Shown here: positions 44,061-52,857 of the stretch, piece by piece
Numbering within the stretch: the first letter of the stretch is position 1
How the letters are laid out: every line of letters begins with the position of its first letter
Assembly (NCBI GenBank): GCA_017550655.1
Contig: JAFZOK010000039.1
Span: 1 to 64,000, forward strand
Source of the DNA: Bacteroidales bacterium
Lineage (GTDB): Bacteria > Bacteroidota > Bacteroidia > Bacteroidales > UBA932
Length of the DNA stretch: 64,000 nt
Direction of reading: 5' to 3'
Notes under the pieces: model-generated
The model's input: the letters and a program-made list of their open reading frames with translations, nothing else
The model's database searches: none
Told to the model about the DNA's origin: nothing
Translations under genes and position numbers: made by a program

Positions 44061-45341
44061 ATGTTATATCATCTTTTCAAATGGTTCGAGAGCATGGGAT
44101 GGGACATCCCTGGAGCTAACCTGATGAAATACGTTACTTTCAGAGGTGTGGCCTGCATCATACTGGCACTGGTGATCGCCTTCTGGATTGGTCCCAAGAT
44201 AATTCACCGCCTGCAGAAAAAGCAGATCGGAGAGACCATCCGCGACCTCGGCCTGGAAGGACAGCTGGCAAAGAAAGGCACCCCTACAATGGGAGGACTG
44301 ATAATCCTGCTCAGCATACTGATTCCGGTACTGCTGTTCTGCAACCTCACCAGCATATATGTGCTCCTTCTGATATTCACCACCGTCTGCCTGGGACTGA
44401 TCGGCTTCAAGGACGACTCCATCAAGGTTTTCAAGAAGAACAAGGAAGGACTCAAGGGCAAATACAAGATATTCGGCCAGCTGGCTGTGGGCATCGTGGT
44501 TGGGGTAACCCTGCTCGTAAGCAAGCAGAACGTCATCCGTCTCTACAGCGACACCCCTAAGGAAGGAGAGAAGACAGAAGTCGTGAGCGGAATCGGAGAC
44601 GAGAAGGTAATTTATTATCGCGATGTAAAAAGCCGTACCACCACCATCCCGTTCCTCAAGCACAACGAGTTCAAGTACTCCTGGCTTGCTCCAGGAGAGG
44701 GCCGCTTCAGAGACTGGGCCACCAATGTCATCTACGTGATTATCATCACTTTCATCGTGATGGCGGTATCCAACGGCACCAACCTCACGGACGGAATGGA
44801 CGGCCTCGCCACGGGAACTTCGGCCATAGTGGGAGCCACGGTTGCGATACTGGCTTACCTGAGCGGCAACGCCATCTTTGCGGATTACCTGAGCATAATG
44901 TACATACCGAACACCAGCGAGATCGTGATATTCATGGCCGCCTTCGTGGGAGCCCTCATCGGCTTCCTCTGGTACAACACCTATCCTGCCCAGGTATTTA
45001 TGGGAGACACCGGAAGCCTTGCAATCGGAGGCATCATCGGAGTGGCCGCCATAATGATAAGGAAGGAATTCCTCATCCCTATCTTCTGCGGCGTGTTCTT
45101 CGTGGAGAGCCTCAGCGTAATCATTCAGAGATATTATTTCAAATACACCAAAAAGAAGAAGGGAGAAGGAGTCAGGGTATTCAGAATGACCCCGCTGCAC
45201 CATCACTTCCAGAAGGAGAACCCGGACGCCATCATCCAGTGGCCGCACCACATCACCCCTGAGGCAAAGATCACCGTCCACTTCTGGATCATCACGATAG
45301 TGCTCGGAATACTCTCGGTAATAACATTGAAAATCAGATAG
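44061..45341 (+). CDS. mraY: Phospho-MurNAc-pentapeptide transferase MraY
   Basis: 426 residues, about 65 more than the E. coli enzyme. The extra length is mainly a soluble insert around residues 155-220 (SDTPKEGEKTEVVSG...PGEGRFRDW). About ten TMs; the catalytic motifs KKGTPTMGGL, DGMDGLA and GDTGSLAIGG, and HHHFQKE near the C-terminus are intact. It moves phospho-MurNAc-pentapeptide to undecaprenyl phosphate, giving lipid I. Confidence 0.96.
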   Translation: MLYHLFKWFESMGWDIPGANLMKYVTFRGVACIILALVIAFWIGPKIIHRLQKKQIGETIRDLGLEGQLAKKGTPTMGGLIILLSILIPVLLFCNLTSIYVLLLIFTTVCLGLIGFKDDSIKVFKKNKEGLKGKYKIFGQLAVGIVVGVTLLVSKQNVIRLYSDTPKEGEKTEVVSGIGDEKVIYYRDVKSRTTTIPFLKHNEFKYSWLAPGEGRFRDWATNVIYVIIITFIVMAVSNGTNLTDGMDGLATGTSAIVGATVAILAYLSGNAIFADYLSIMYIPNTSEIVIFMAAFVGALIGFLWYNTYPAQVFMGDTGSLAIGGIIGVAAIMIRKEFLIPIFCGVFFVESLSVIIQRYYFKYTKKKKGEGVRVFRMTPLHHHFQKENPDAIIQWPHHITPEAKITVHFWIITIVLGILSVITLKIR

Positions 45342-45347
45342 TACAAT

Positions 45348-46688
45348 ATGGGAAAGAAAAGAATCGTAATACTCGGAGGAGGAGAAAGCGGAGTGGGAAG
45401 CGCCGTCCTTGCAAAGGTCAAGGGCTTTGACGTGTTCCTCAGCGATGCCGGCACCATAAAGCCGCAGTACAAGGAGACACTCTCCAAATTCCAGATCGAA
45501 TACGAAGAAGGAGGCCACACCGAGGAGAAAATCCTCTGTGCAGACGAGGTCATAAAAAGCCCGGGAATCCCTGAGGAGAACCCTATGGTGCAGAGCATCA
45601 GGGAATACCGCATACCGGTAATCTCGGAGATAGAGTTTGCGGGAAGATATGACCGCGCAAAGAAAATCTGCATAACCGGAAGCAACGGAAAGACCACCAC
45701 CACATCCCTGATCTACTATATGCTCAAGAATGCGGGACTGAACGTGGGACTGGCCGGCAACATCGGCAAGAGCTACGCCTACCAGGTTGCAACCGAGAAC
45801 TTCGACTATTACGTTATCGAGCTCAGCAGCTTCCAGCTGGACGGAATGTACGCCTTCAAGGCAGACATCGCCATCCTGACCAACATCACTCCGGACCATC
45901 TGGACCGCTACCAGTTCAAGATGCAGAACTATGTGGATGCCAAGTTCCGCATCGTCCAGAACCTTACGGACAGGGAATGCTTCGTGTTCTGCGCAGACGA
46001 CCCTATCACTGCCAAGGAACTGGACCGCATAGTGCTGACGGCAAAGAAACTTCCGTTCACCCAGAAAAAGAAAGTGGACCAGGGAGCCTTCATAGACGAA
46101 GACCGCCTGTTTGTGCGCTACGAGGACGACGAGTATTCGATGTACCTGAAGGAACTTGCCCTGCAGGGAAAGCACAATGTCTATAACTCCATGGCGGCAG
46201 CCATTGCGGCAAAGGCCGTGAACATAGACAACAAGGTCATAAGGGAATCTCTGATGAACTTCCAGGGAGTAGAGCACAGGCTCGAGAAAGTGCTATCCAT
46301 CAAGGGAGTGATGTACATCAACGACTCCAAGGCAACCAACGTGGACTCAGCCTGGTACGCCCTGGAAAGCATGACCACGCCGGTGGTATGGATAGCCGGC
46401 GGAAAGGACAAGGGCAACGACTACAGCCCGCTTTACAAGTTCGTGAAGGACAAGGTGAAAGTGCTCATCTGCATGGGACTCCACAACGAGAAACTGCACG
46501 AGTGCTTCGGAGACAAGGTGGAAAAGATCATCGATGTGACCAGCGCAAAAGACGCGGTACAGGCAGCTTACGAGAACGCCGTTCCCGGCGACACCGTGCT
46601 CCTGAGCCCGTGCTGCGCCAGCTTCGACCTTTTCAAGAGCTATGAAGATCGCGGAGAACAATTCAAGAAAGCAGTAAGGGAATTGTAA
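45348..46688 (+). CDS. murD: UDP-MurNAc-L-alanine: D-glutamate ligase
   Basis: 446 residues. N-terminal Rossmann-like GGGESGVGSAVLAK, ATP loop ITGSNGKTTTT (near 107-116), ELSSFQLDG, NITPDHLDRY, NDSKATNVDSAWYAL and WIAGGKDKGNDY, all typical MurD. Adds D-Glu as the second residue of the stem peptide. Six bases after mraY; its last base is the first base of ftsW. Confidence 0.96.
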   Translation: MGKKRIVILGGGESGVGSAVLAKVKGFDVFLSDAGTIKPQYKETLSKFQIEYEEGGHTEEKILCADEVIKSPGIPEENPMVQSIREYRIPVISEIEFAGRYDRAKKICITGSNGKTTTTSLIYYMLKNAGLNVGLAGNIGKSYAYQVATENFDYYVIELSSFQLDGMYAFKADIAILTNITPDHLDRYQFKMQNYVDAKFRIVQNLTDRECFVFCADDPITAKELDRIVLTAKKLPFTQKKKVDQGAFIDEDRLFVRYEDDEYSMYLKELALQGKHNVYNSMAAAIAAKAVNIDNKVIRESLMNFQGVEHRLEKVLSIKGVMYINDSKATNVDSAWYALESMTTPVVWIAGGKDKGNDYSPLYKFVKDKVKVLICMGLHNEKLHECFGDKVEKIIDVTSAKDAVQAAYENAVPGDTVLLSPCCASFDLFKSYEDRGEQFKKAVREL

Positions 46689-48100
46689 TGGCAGACAAAG
46701 AGAAGGACATAAGGGAAAGCGAGAATCAGACCCCGCAGGAAGAGGTAATGAGCCGTCTCCACGGAGACAAGGTTATATGGGCCATTTTCTTCCTCCTGAG
46801 CCTGATTTCCATCGCCCTCATATATTCGGCCAGCAGCAGCCTGGCGTATATGAAGGGCAGCACCAATTTTGCCATCCTTATGAAACAGATAAGGTTTGTG
46901 GTGCTTGGTGTTGCGGCCCTGTTCATCTGCTACAAGGTTCCTCCAAAATGGTACAGGGCAATGTCCATGCTCACCCTGCTTCTGGCCATAGTCCTTCTTG
47001 TACTGACCCTTGCCATCGGTGTCAAGACCAACGACGCCCAGAGATGGCTCTCCATCGGAGGACTGCAGTTCCAGCCTACGGAGTTCGCCAAGATAGCCAT
47101 AGTGCTGTATCTTGCAAGGGCTCTGGAGATTATGAAGATAGACACCTACAAGAGCTTCCTGCTGAAGATTATCGCCCCTATCGGAGTGTGCATCGTGCTG
47201 GTGCTTGTGGGAAGCGTATCGGCGGCGCTGTATCTTGCACTGATCTGCTTCATAGTACTGTTCATAGCCGGCATCAAGCCGTCCTATCTGCTGAAGACCA
47301 TAGGGCTTGGAGCCGCAGCCGTGGTATTGCTGATTGTGGTCCATCTGGCAAGCAAGCCTTTCACATCGGAGCACAGGGGAGTGTTCCCGAGAATGGACAC
47401 CGCGATAGAAAGGTTCAACCGCTTCTTCAGCAGCAGCGAGGACATAGACGTGTCCACCCTGGACAAGAGGGAGCAGCAGAGGCTCGCGGACGAGACCCTT
47501 CAGGCGGATATGGCCCAGATTGCCGTGAAGGAAGGAGGACTTCTGGGCAAGGGTCCCGGAAAGAGTACTCAGCGATATGTGCTGCCTCACCCTTACTCGG
47601 ACTACATTTACTCTATCATTCTGGAGGAATACGGACTGTGGGGAGGAATCCTGGTAATGATGCTCTACGTATGGTTCTTCTACCGCTGCGTGCTGATTGT
47701 CAGGGGATGCCGCACGGTATTCTCCGCCGTTACGGCCGGAGGGCTTGGAGCGGTGATACTTGTGCAGGCGATGCTCCACATCCTGGTGAACGTGGGCATA
47801 TTCCCTGTAACCGGTCACACACTGCCGCTGATAAGCCTAGGAGGAACATCCTTCATCATCATAAGCTGCGCCTTCGGAATCATCCTTTCCATCTCCAGGA
47901 CCAAGGAAGACGCCGAGGCTCTGATCCAGGAAAGGGAAAGGGAGGAGAAAGAGCAGAAACGCCTTGAGCGTGAGCGCAAGAAAGAAGAAGAGCGCCGTGC
48001 CGCCCAGGCCGAGCAGCTCAAGCAGGACGCCATGACTCAGGAAGAAAGAGACGAGTATCTCAAACAAAGATATGCAGACCAGTTAGGTCCAGACGAATAA
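46688..48100 (+). CDS. ftsW: SEDS peptidoglycan polymerase FtsW
   Basis: 470 residues, nine to ten TMs, SEDS family. Visible are FQPTEFAKIA, the region with the catalytic Asp before the large loop, LPHPYSDYIYSIILEEYG, and LISLGGTSFI near the last TMs. FtsW polymerises lipid II at the septum with FtsI. The C-terminal ~65 residues are a highly charged helix (REREEKEQKRLERERKKEEE), longer than in most FtsW proteins. Overlaps murD by one base. Confidence 0.95.
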   Translation: MADKEKDIRESENQTPQEEVMSRLHGDKVIWAIFFLLSLISIALIYSASSSLAYMKGSTNFAILMKQIRFVVLGVAALFICYKVPPKWYRAMSMLTLLLAIVLLVLTLAIGVKTNDAQRWLSIGGLQFQPTEFAKIAIVLYLARALEIMKIDTYKSFLLKIIAPIGVCIVLVLVGSVSAALYLALICFIVLFIAGIKPSYLLKTIGLGAAAVVLLIVVHLASKPFTSEHRGVFPRMDTAIERFNRFFSSSEDIDVSTLDKREQQRLADETLQADMAQIAVKEGGLLGKGPGKSTQRYVLPHPYSDYIYSIILEEYGLWGGILVMMLYVWFFYRCVLIVRGCRTVFSAVTAGGLGAVILVQAMLHILVNVGIFPVTGHTLPLISLGGTSFIIISCAFGIILSISRTKEDAEALIQEREREEKEQKRLERERKKEEERRAAQAEQLKQDAMTQEERDEYLKQRYADQLGPDE

Positions 48101-48110
48101 AACGATTGTT

Positions 48111-50627
48111 ATGGATAAGTTAAAGGTTATCGTAAGCGGCGGAGGAACAGGCGGGCATATATTCCCGGCCATCTCTATAGCAAACGCCATCCGGCAGCAG
48201 GTTCCGGATGCTGACATCCTCTTTGTAGGAGCCAGCGGCAGAATGGAAATGGAAAAGGTTCCGGCCGCAGGCTACCCTATCAAGGGAATCCCCGCAAGAG
48301 GACTCCACAGGCCGCTCTACTCCCTGTCCAACATAGGCGTAGCCAGAGACTACCTCAAATGCCGCCGCCTGGCAAAGAAAATCGTGAAGGAATTCAAGCC
48401 GGACTTCGTGGTTGGAGTCGGCGGATATGCCTCCGCAGCAGTGGTTAGCGCTGCCGCAGCCCTGAAGGTTCCGGTACTTTTGCAGGAGCAGAACTCCTTT
48501 GCCGGAATCGTAAACCGCAAGAACGCCTCCAAGGCAGCCAAGATATGCGTAGCGTACGACAATATGGAACGCTTCTTCCCTAAGGACAGGATCCTTCTAA
48601 CAGGAAACCCTATCCGCAAGGAGATTGTCCGCTGCACCCCTGAGATGAAGGAGGAGGGTATCCGCTTCTACAACCTTGATCCTGAGAAGAAAACCGTATT
48701 CGTTGTAGGAGGAAGCCTGGGATGCCGTACCCTGAACAACTGTATGAAAAAAGCTATACTGGAAAACCGCATAAAGGGATTCCAGGTTATCTGGCAGTGT
48801 GGCAAGGTCTACAAGAAGGAGATAGACGAGTTTTTGAAATCTACCCCTCATGAGTGTGTCTGTTGTACTGATTTCATTAGCAGGATGGACCTTGCCTACG
48901 CCGCTGCCGACATCGTGGTCAGCCGTGCCGGAGCCGGAACGATATCCGAACTCTGCGTAGCGGGCAAATGCACCGTGTTCGTGCCGAGCCCTAACGTTGC
49001 GGAAGACCATCAGACACACAACGCCATGTCTTTGGTAAACAAGGACGCCGCAATGATAGTAAAGGACGCCGAGGCGGAGAGCAAGCTGATGGACACGATA
49101 GACGCCTTGATCGCCGATGAGGAAAAGAGGCGCAATCTGGAGAAGAACATCCTTCTGCTTGCAAAGCCGAATGCCGGAAAGGAGATTGCTGACGAGTGCC
49201 TGAAACTCTGCAAGGGCAAAAACTTCACATCTTCCGAGCCAAAGAACGTTTACTTCATTGGAATCGGCGGAATCGGAATGAGCGCCCTGGCAAGATATTA
49301 CAAGAGCCGCGGCTGCAACGTGAGCGGATATGACCGCACCCCTAGCCCGCTGACCAAGGCTCTGGAGGGCGAAGGCATCGCCGTCCATTACGAGGACAAT
49401 CCTTCCCTGATTCCTCAGGACAAGGAGAACACCCTGGTAATCTACACGCCTGCGATACCTGCGGACATGCAGGAGCTCGTGACCGTCAATGCCAAGGGCT
49501 ACAAGGTAATAAAGAGGAGCAGGGCTCTCGGCCACATCGCAGAGGGAAAAACCTGCCTTGCAATTAGCGGCAGCCACGGCAAGACCACAACCAGCACACT
49601 GCTGGCCCACATCTTCCAGGACAGCGGCAAGGGATGCAACGCCTTCCTCGGCGGAATATCCCGCAACTATGGCAGCAACCTGCTGCTGGCAAAGAACAAC
49701 ACGGTTGTGGCGGAGGCGGACGAGTTCGACCGCTCCTTCCACCAGCTGTTCCCTCACATTGCGGTTGTAACAGCCACGGATCCGGACCATCTGGACATTT
49801 ACGGAACTGTGGAGAATATGAGAGAGGCCTACGCCAAGTTTGCCTCCCAGGTGGATGCGGACGGATACCTGATTGTAAAGCAGGGAGCCAAACTTGACAC
49901 CTCAAACGTGAAGGCCAAGATCTACACCTACGCGTTCAAGGCTCCGGAAGGAAAGGCTCCGGATTTCTACGCTTCTGACATTGAGCCTATTAAGCAGGAC
50001 GGCAAGGAGACCGGAATGTTCCGCTTCACGCTCAACTGCCCTGCTGAAATCGGCAACGTGGAAGGCTGCACCGTTGGCGTTCCGGGATGGGTGAACATAG
50101 AGAATGCGGTTGCCGCATCATCAGTCGCGCTGCTTGCCGGAATAGACAAGGAGAGCCTCAGGAAAGCCCTCGCATCCTTCCGCGGAGTCCAGAGAAGGAT
50201 GGATATCCACGTAAACACTCCAAAGGTGGTGTACATAGATGACTACGCCCATCATCCTCAGGAGATTGCAACCACCATCAGCTCCCTCAGGGAAGCCTTC
50301 CCTACCAGGAAGCTGACCGCCGTCTTCCAGCCTCACCTCTACACAAGGACAAGAGATCTGGCAGACGGATTCGCAGAGGCCCTCAACACTGCGGACAGTG
50401 TCATACTGCTGGACATCTACCCGGCAAGGGAACTCCCGATTGAAGGAGTTACCTCCGAGCTGATTTTCAACAAGATGAGCCTCAGCGACAAGATACTTAT
50501 CACCAAGGAGGAACTCCTTGACACAGTAAAACAGAGACTTGAAGAAGGAAAGATAGACCTTCTGGTGACCTTCGGAGCCGGCAACATAGACCGCTTCGTG
50601 GAGCCGCTGGAAAAAATGCTGAAATGA
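48111..50627 (+). CDS. murG-murC: Fused MurG-MurC: lipid II glycosyltransferase plus UDP-MurNAc: L-alanine ligase
   Basis: One 838-residue frame. Residues 1-~372 are a full MurG: VSGGGTGGHIFPA, GVGGYAS, LQEQNSFAGIVNR, GGSLGCRTLN, SRAGAGTISEL. From residue 378 a full MurC follows: VYFIGIGGIGMSALARYY, ISGSHGKTTTS, DEFDRSFH, YIDDYAHHPQEI, FQPHLYTRTRDL. The join (KGKNFTSSEPKNVYF) has no stop codon. In most bacteria these are two genes, murG then murC, in this same order. MurG makes lipid II at the membrane; MurC starts the stem peptide in the cytosol. Confidence 0.93.
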   Translation: MDKLKVIVSGGGTGGHIFPAISIANAIRQQVPDADILFVGASGRMEMEKVPAAGYPIKGIPARGLHRPLYSLSNIGVARDYLKCRRLAKKIVKEFKPDFVVGVGGYASAAVVSAAAALKVPVLLQEQNSFAGIVNRKNASKAAKICVAYDNMERFFPKDRILLTGNPIRKEIVRCTPEMKEEGIRFYNLDPEKKTVFVVGGSLGCRTLNNCMKKAILENRIKGFQVIWQCGKVYKKEIDEFLKSTPHECVCCTDFISRMDLAYAAADIVVSRAGAGTISELCVAGKCTVFVPSPNVAEDHQTHNAMSLVNKDAAMIVKDAEAESKLMDTIDALIADEEKRRNLEKNILLLAKPNAGKEIADECLKLCKGKNFTSSEPKNVYFIGIGGIGMSALARYYKSRGCNVSGYDRTPSPLTKALEGEGIAVHYEDNPSLIPQDKENTLVIYTPAIPADMQELVTVNAKGYKVIKRSRALGHIAEGKTCLAISGSHGKTTTSTLLAHIFQDSGKGCNAFLGGISRNYGSNLLLAKNNTVVAEADEFDRSFHQLFPHIAVVTATDPDHLDIYGTVENMREAYAKFASQVDADGYLIVKQGAKLDTSNVKAKIYTYAFKAPEGKAPDFYASDIEPIKQDGKETGMFRFTLNCPAEIGNVEGCTVGVPGWVNIENAVAASSVALLAGIDKESLRKALASFRGVQRRMDIHVNTPKVVYIDDYAHHPQEIATTISSLREAFPTRKLTAVFQPHLYTRTRDLADGFAEALNTADSVILLDIYPARELPIEGVTSELIFNKMSLSDKILITKEELLDTVKQRLEEGKIDLLVTFGAGNIDRFVEPLEKMLK

Positions 50628-51421
50628 AACCTGTCTGGAGAAACATATTGGCCGGATTGCTGTATGCCGCGCTGACCGTGGCGGCGGGAGCCTATTTCTG
50701 GGCAGCCCGCGGCCTGAGGGAAAGCGGCAGGAAGGACGAAGTTGTAAAGAGCGTGAAGGTTACGCTTCTGGACAGCTCACTGAACAAGTTTGTCACCAAG
50801 CAGGAGATTGTGGATATCATCAACCGCTTCAGCGGCAACGTGATAGGCAGAAGGATAGACAGCATCCGCCTGGGCCAGATAGAGGAACTCCTCAACCACC
50901 GCAGCGTGGTAAAGGAAACCGAGGCCTTCGTAACCCGTGACGGTGTGATGAGCATAGAAATCCGCCAGAGGAAACCGGTCATAAGAATCCAGACGGAGGA
51001 GGGAGGATTCTATATGGACGAGACGGCATTTGTCTTCCCGCTCATAGACAACTACTCCTCATACGTTCCGGTGGTAACCGGCAAGGTTCCGCTGGACGTG
51101 CTAATGGACGAGCATCCTCAGAGCAAGGACACTACATCCTGGCTCGGAAAGATTCTCAACCTTGGACTGTACCTGGAGAAACATCCTTTCTGGAACGCCC
51201 AGATAGAGGAGATTTTCTTCAACGACGAGGGAGACGTGGAACTGATTGCCAGGGCCGGAAACCAGAAGATCATCTTCGGAGACCTGGACAACATCGCTGA
51301 GAAATTCGACAAGCTCCACTCTTTCTACAGCTACATTATCCCGAAGGCAGGATGGGACAAATATTCCTGCGTGAACCTTAAATACCGCGGACAGATAGTC
51401 TGCACCAAAGCAAAGAAATAA
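50624..51421 (+). CDS. ftsQ: Cell division protein FtsQ
   Basis: 265 residues, one N-terminal TM (about 8-27), then a POTRA-like domain (FVTKQEIVDIINRF...IEELLNHRSVVKETEAFVTRDGVMSIEIRQRKPV) and the beta domain. FtsQ nucleates the FtsQLB complex in the periplasm. Its start overlaps the murG-murC stop by 4 bases (ATGA), so it is translationally coupled. Confidence 0.9.
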   Translation: MKPVWRNILAGLLYAALTVAAGAYFWAARGLRESGRKDEVVKSVKVTLLDSSLNKFVTKQEIVDIINRFSGNVIGRRIDSIRLGQIEELLNHRSVVKETEAFVTRDGVMSIEIRQRKPVIRIQTEEGGFYMDETAFVFPLIDNYSSYVPVVTGKVPLDVLMDEHPQSKDTTSWLGKILNLGLYLEKHPFWNAQIEEIFFNDEGDVELIARAGNQKIIFGDLDNIAEKFDKLHSFYSYIIPKAGWDKYSCVNLKYRGQIVCTKAKK

Positions 51422-51465
51422 CAATTAACAGATACACAAACACATAACCAGTAACAACATTAGAT

Positions 51466-52839
51466 ATGGAAAATTTGATTGCTGCCATCGATTTGGGAAC
51501 CACGAAAGTCTCTGTGGCTGTGGGCCACAAGACCAACCTCGGAGTCAAAGTCGTAGCCTTCGGCGAGGCTCCATCCAAAGGCATCAAGAGAGGAAGAGTG
51601 GAAAACGTGAGACTAGCCACCCAGGCTCTGAACAAGGCACTTAAAATGGTTGAAGACCAGATTGGCCAGAAGGTCAACAAGGCCCTTGTGGGAATAGCCG
51701 GCCAGGACATCAAGTGCATCAAGCCTGAGCCGCTGACCGTTCCGAGGGAAAACTACAACACGCTGATTACCCAGGAGGAAATCCAGAAAATCACAATGAA
51801 CACCTACCACACCCCTCTGGACGACGGGAACAAGGTACTGTACTCCGTGCCGCAGGGCTATAATGTGGACAATTATATGAGTGTCAGCGAGCCGGTTGGA
51901 ATGCTCGGCCGCAATATCCAGGCACGCTTCAAGCTGTTCGTAGGCAAGGAGAACTCCAGGATGATGATAGAGAACACCCTGAAGATGGCCGGAATCGAGC
52001 CTCTCGAGGTTGTCCTTGAGCCTATTGCATCCGCCAAGGCAGTTCTCACGGAAGACGAGATGGAAGTCGGAAGCATCCTGGTTGATATAGGAGGCGGAAC
52101 CACAGACGTGATCGTGTTCCACCACAACGTTATACGCTATGCCGGAATCATTCCTTTCGGCGGCAATTCCATTACCGAGGACATCTGCATTGGCTGCGGA
52201 ATTTCCAACGACAAGGCAGAATACATAAAGACAAATTACGGATGCTGCTTCAGCGATTATGCCGATGCGGACAAGAGGATCCTCATCCCTACTATGGGAG
52301 CTAACGGCGGAAAGGAAGTGCATCTGAAAGTCCTCTCAAGAATCATCCAGGCCAGAATGGAAGAAATTCTGGAGGCTGTGTGCTGGCACGTGGAGCAGTC
52401 TGACTTCAAGGACGTTATCCGCAGCGGAATGGTTCTTACCGGAGGAGGTTCAAAGATTGGAAGCCTTACAAACCTTGCCAATTTTGTTACTGGTTACGAG
52501 GCAAGGCTCGGAAGTCCTAACGCATTTGCAATCGATCCTTCTTCCTGCGAGCAGGCAAAGGAACCTACATCCTCAACGGCAGTTGGAATGCTCATCCACG
52601 CATTCCAGAGGATGGAAGACGACGGCATCATATACACCAACTGCGTATCCAGCATATCGGCAGCACCCGTTCAGCAGTTTGTCTCCACGCCGGACCCTGT
52701 CCTGATAGAAGACGACTCCATGCTTCAGGAAGCGGAAACATCGGCTCCAAGAGAAAAGAAGGGCAAGAAGCTCTTTGGCAAACTCAAGGGAATCCTCAGC
52801 GGAGAAGGCCTATTCGGAGATTTGAATAACGAAGTATAA
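51466..52839 (+). CDS. ftsA: Cell division protein FtsA
   Basis: 457 residues, actin-like ATPase. Phosphate 1 loop AIDLGTTKVSVAVG at the start, the 1C subdomain with KRGRVENV, VDIGGGTTDVIVF for phosphate 2, and MVLTGGGSKIGSL for adenosine. The C-terminus KKLFGKLKGILSGEGLF is an amphipathic helix that binds the membrane. Tethers FtsZ filaments to the inner membrane. Confidence 0.96.
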   Translation: MENLIAAIDLGTTKVSVAVGHKTNLGVKVVAFGEAPSKGIKRGRVENVRLATQALNKALKMVEDQIGQKVNKALVGIAGQDIKCIKPEPLTVPRENYNTLITQEEIQKITMNTYHTPLDDGNKVLYSVPQGYNVDNYMSVSEPVGMLGRNIQARFKLFVGKENSRMMIENTLKMAGIEPLEVVLEPIASAKAVLTEDEMEVGSILVDIGGGTTDVIVFHHNVIRYAGIIPFGGNSITEDICIGCGISNDKAEYIKTNYGCCFSDYADADKRILIPTMGANGGKEVHLKVLSRIIQARMEEILEAVCWHVEQSDFKDVIRSGMVLTGGGSKIGSLTNLANFVTGYEARLGSPNAFAIDPSSCEQAKEPTSSTAVGMLIHAFQRMEDDGIIYTNCVSSISAAPVQQFVSTPDPVLIEDDSMLQEAETSAPREKKGKKLFGKLKGILSGEGLFGDLNNEV

Positions 52840-52857
52840 CCACCGAAACCACAAACT

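Noticed and set aside
40350..47818. Very long open frames on the minus strand opposite ftsI, murE, mraY-murD and ftsW (up to 737 codons)
   Set aside because: They lie exactly opposite well-recognised dcw genes, are rich in Val, His, Tyr and Asp as expected from reading these codons backwards, cross gene borders, and have no signal or domain. They are shadows of codon bias.
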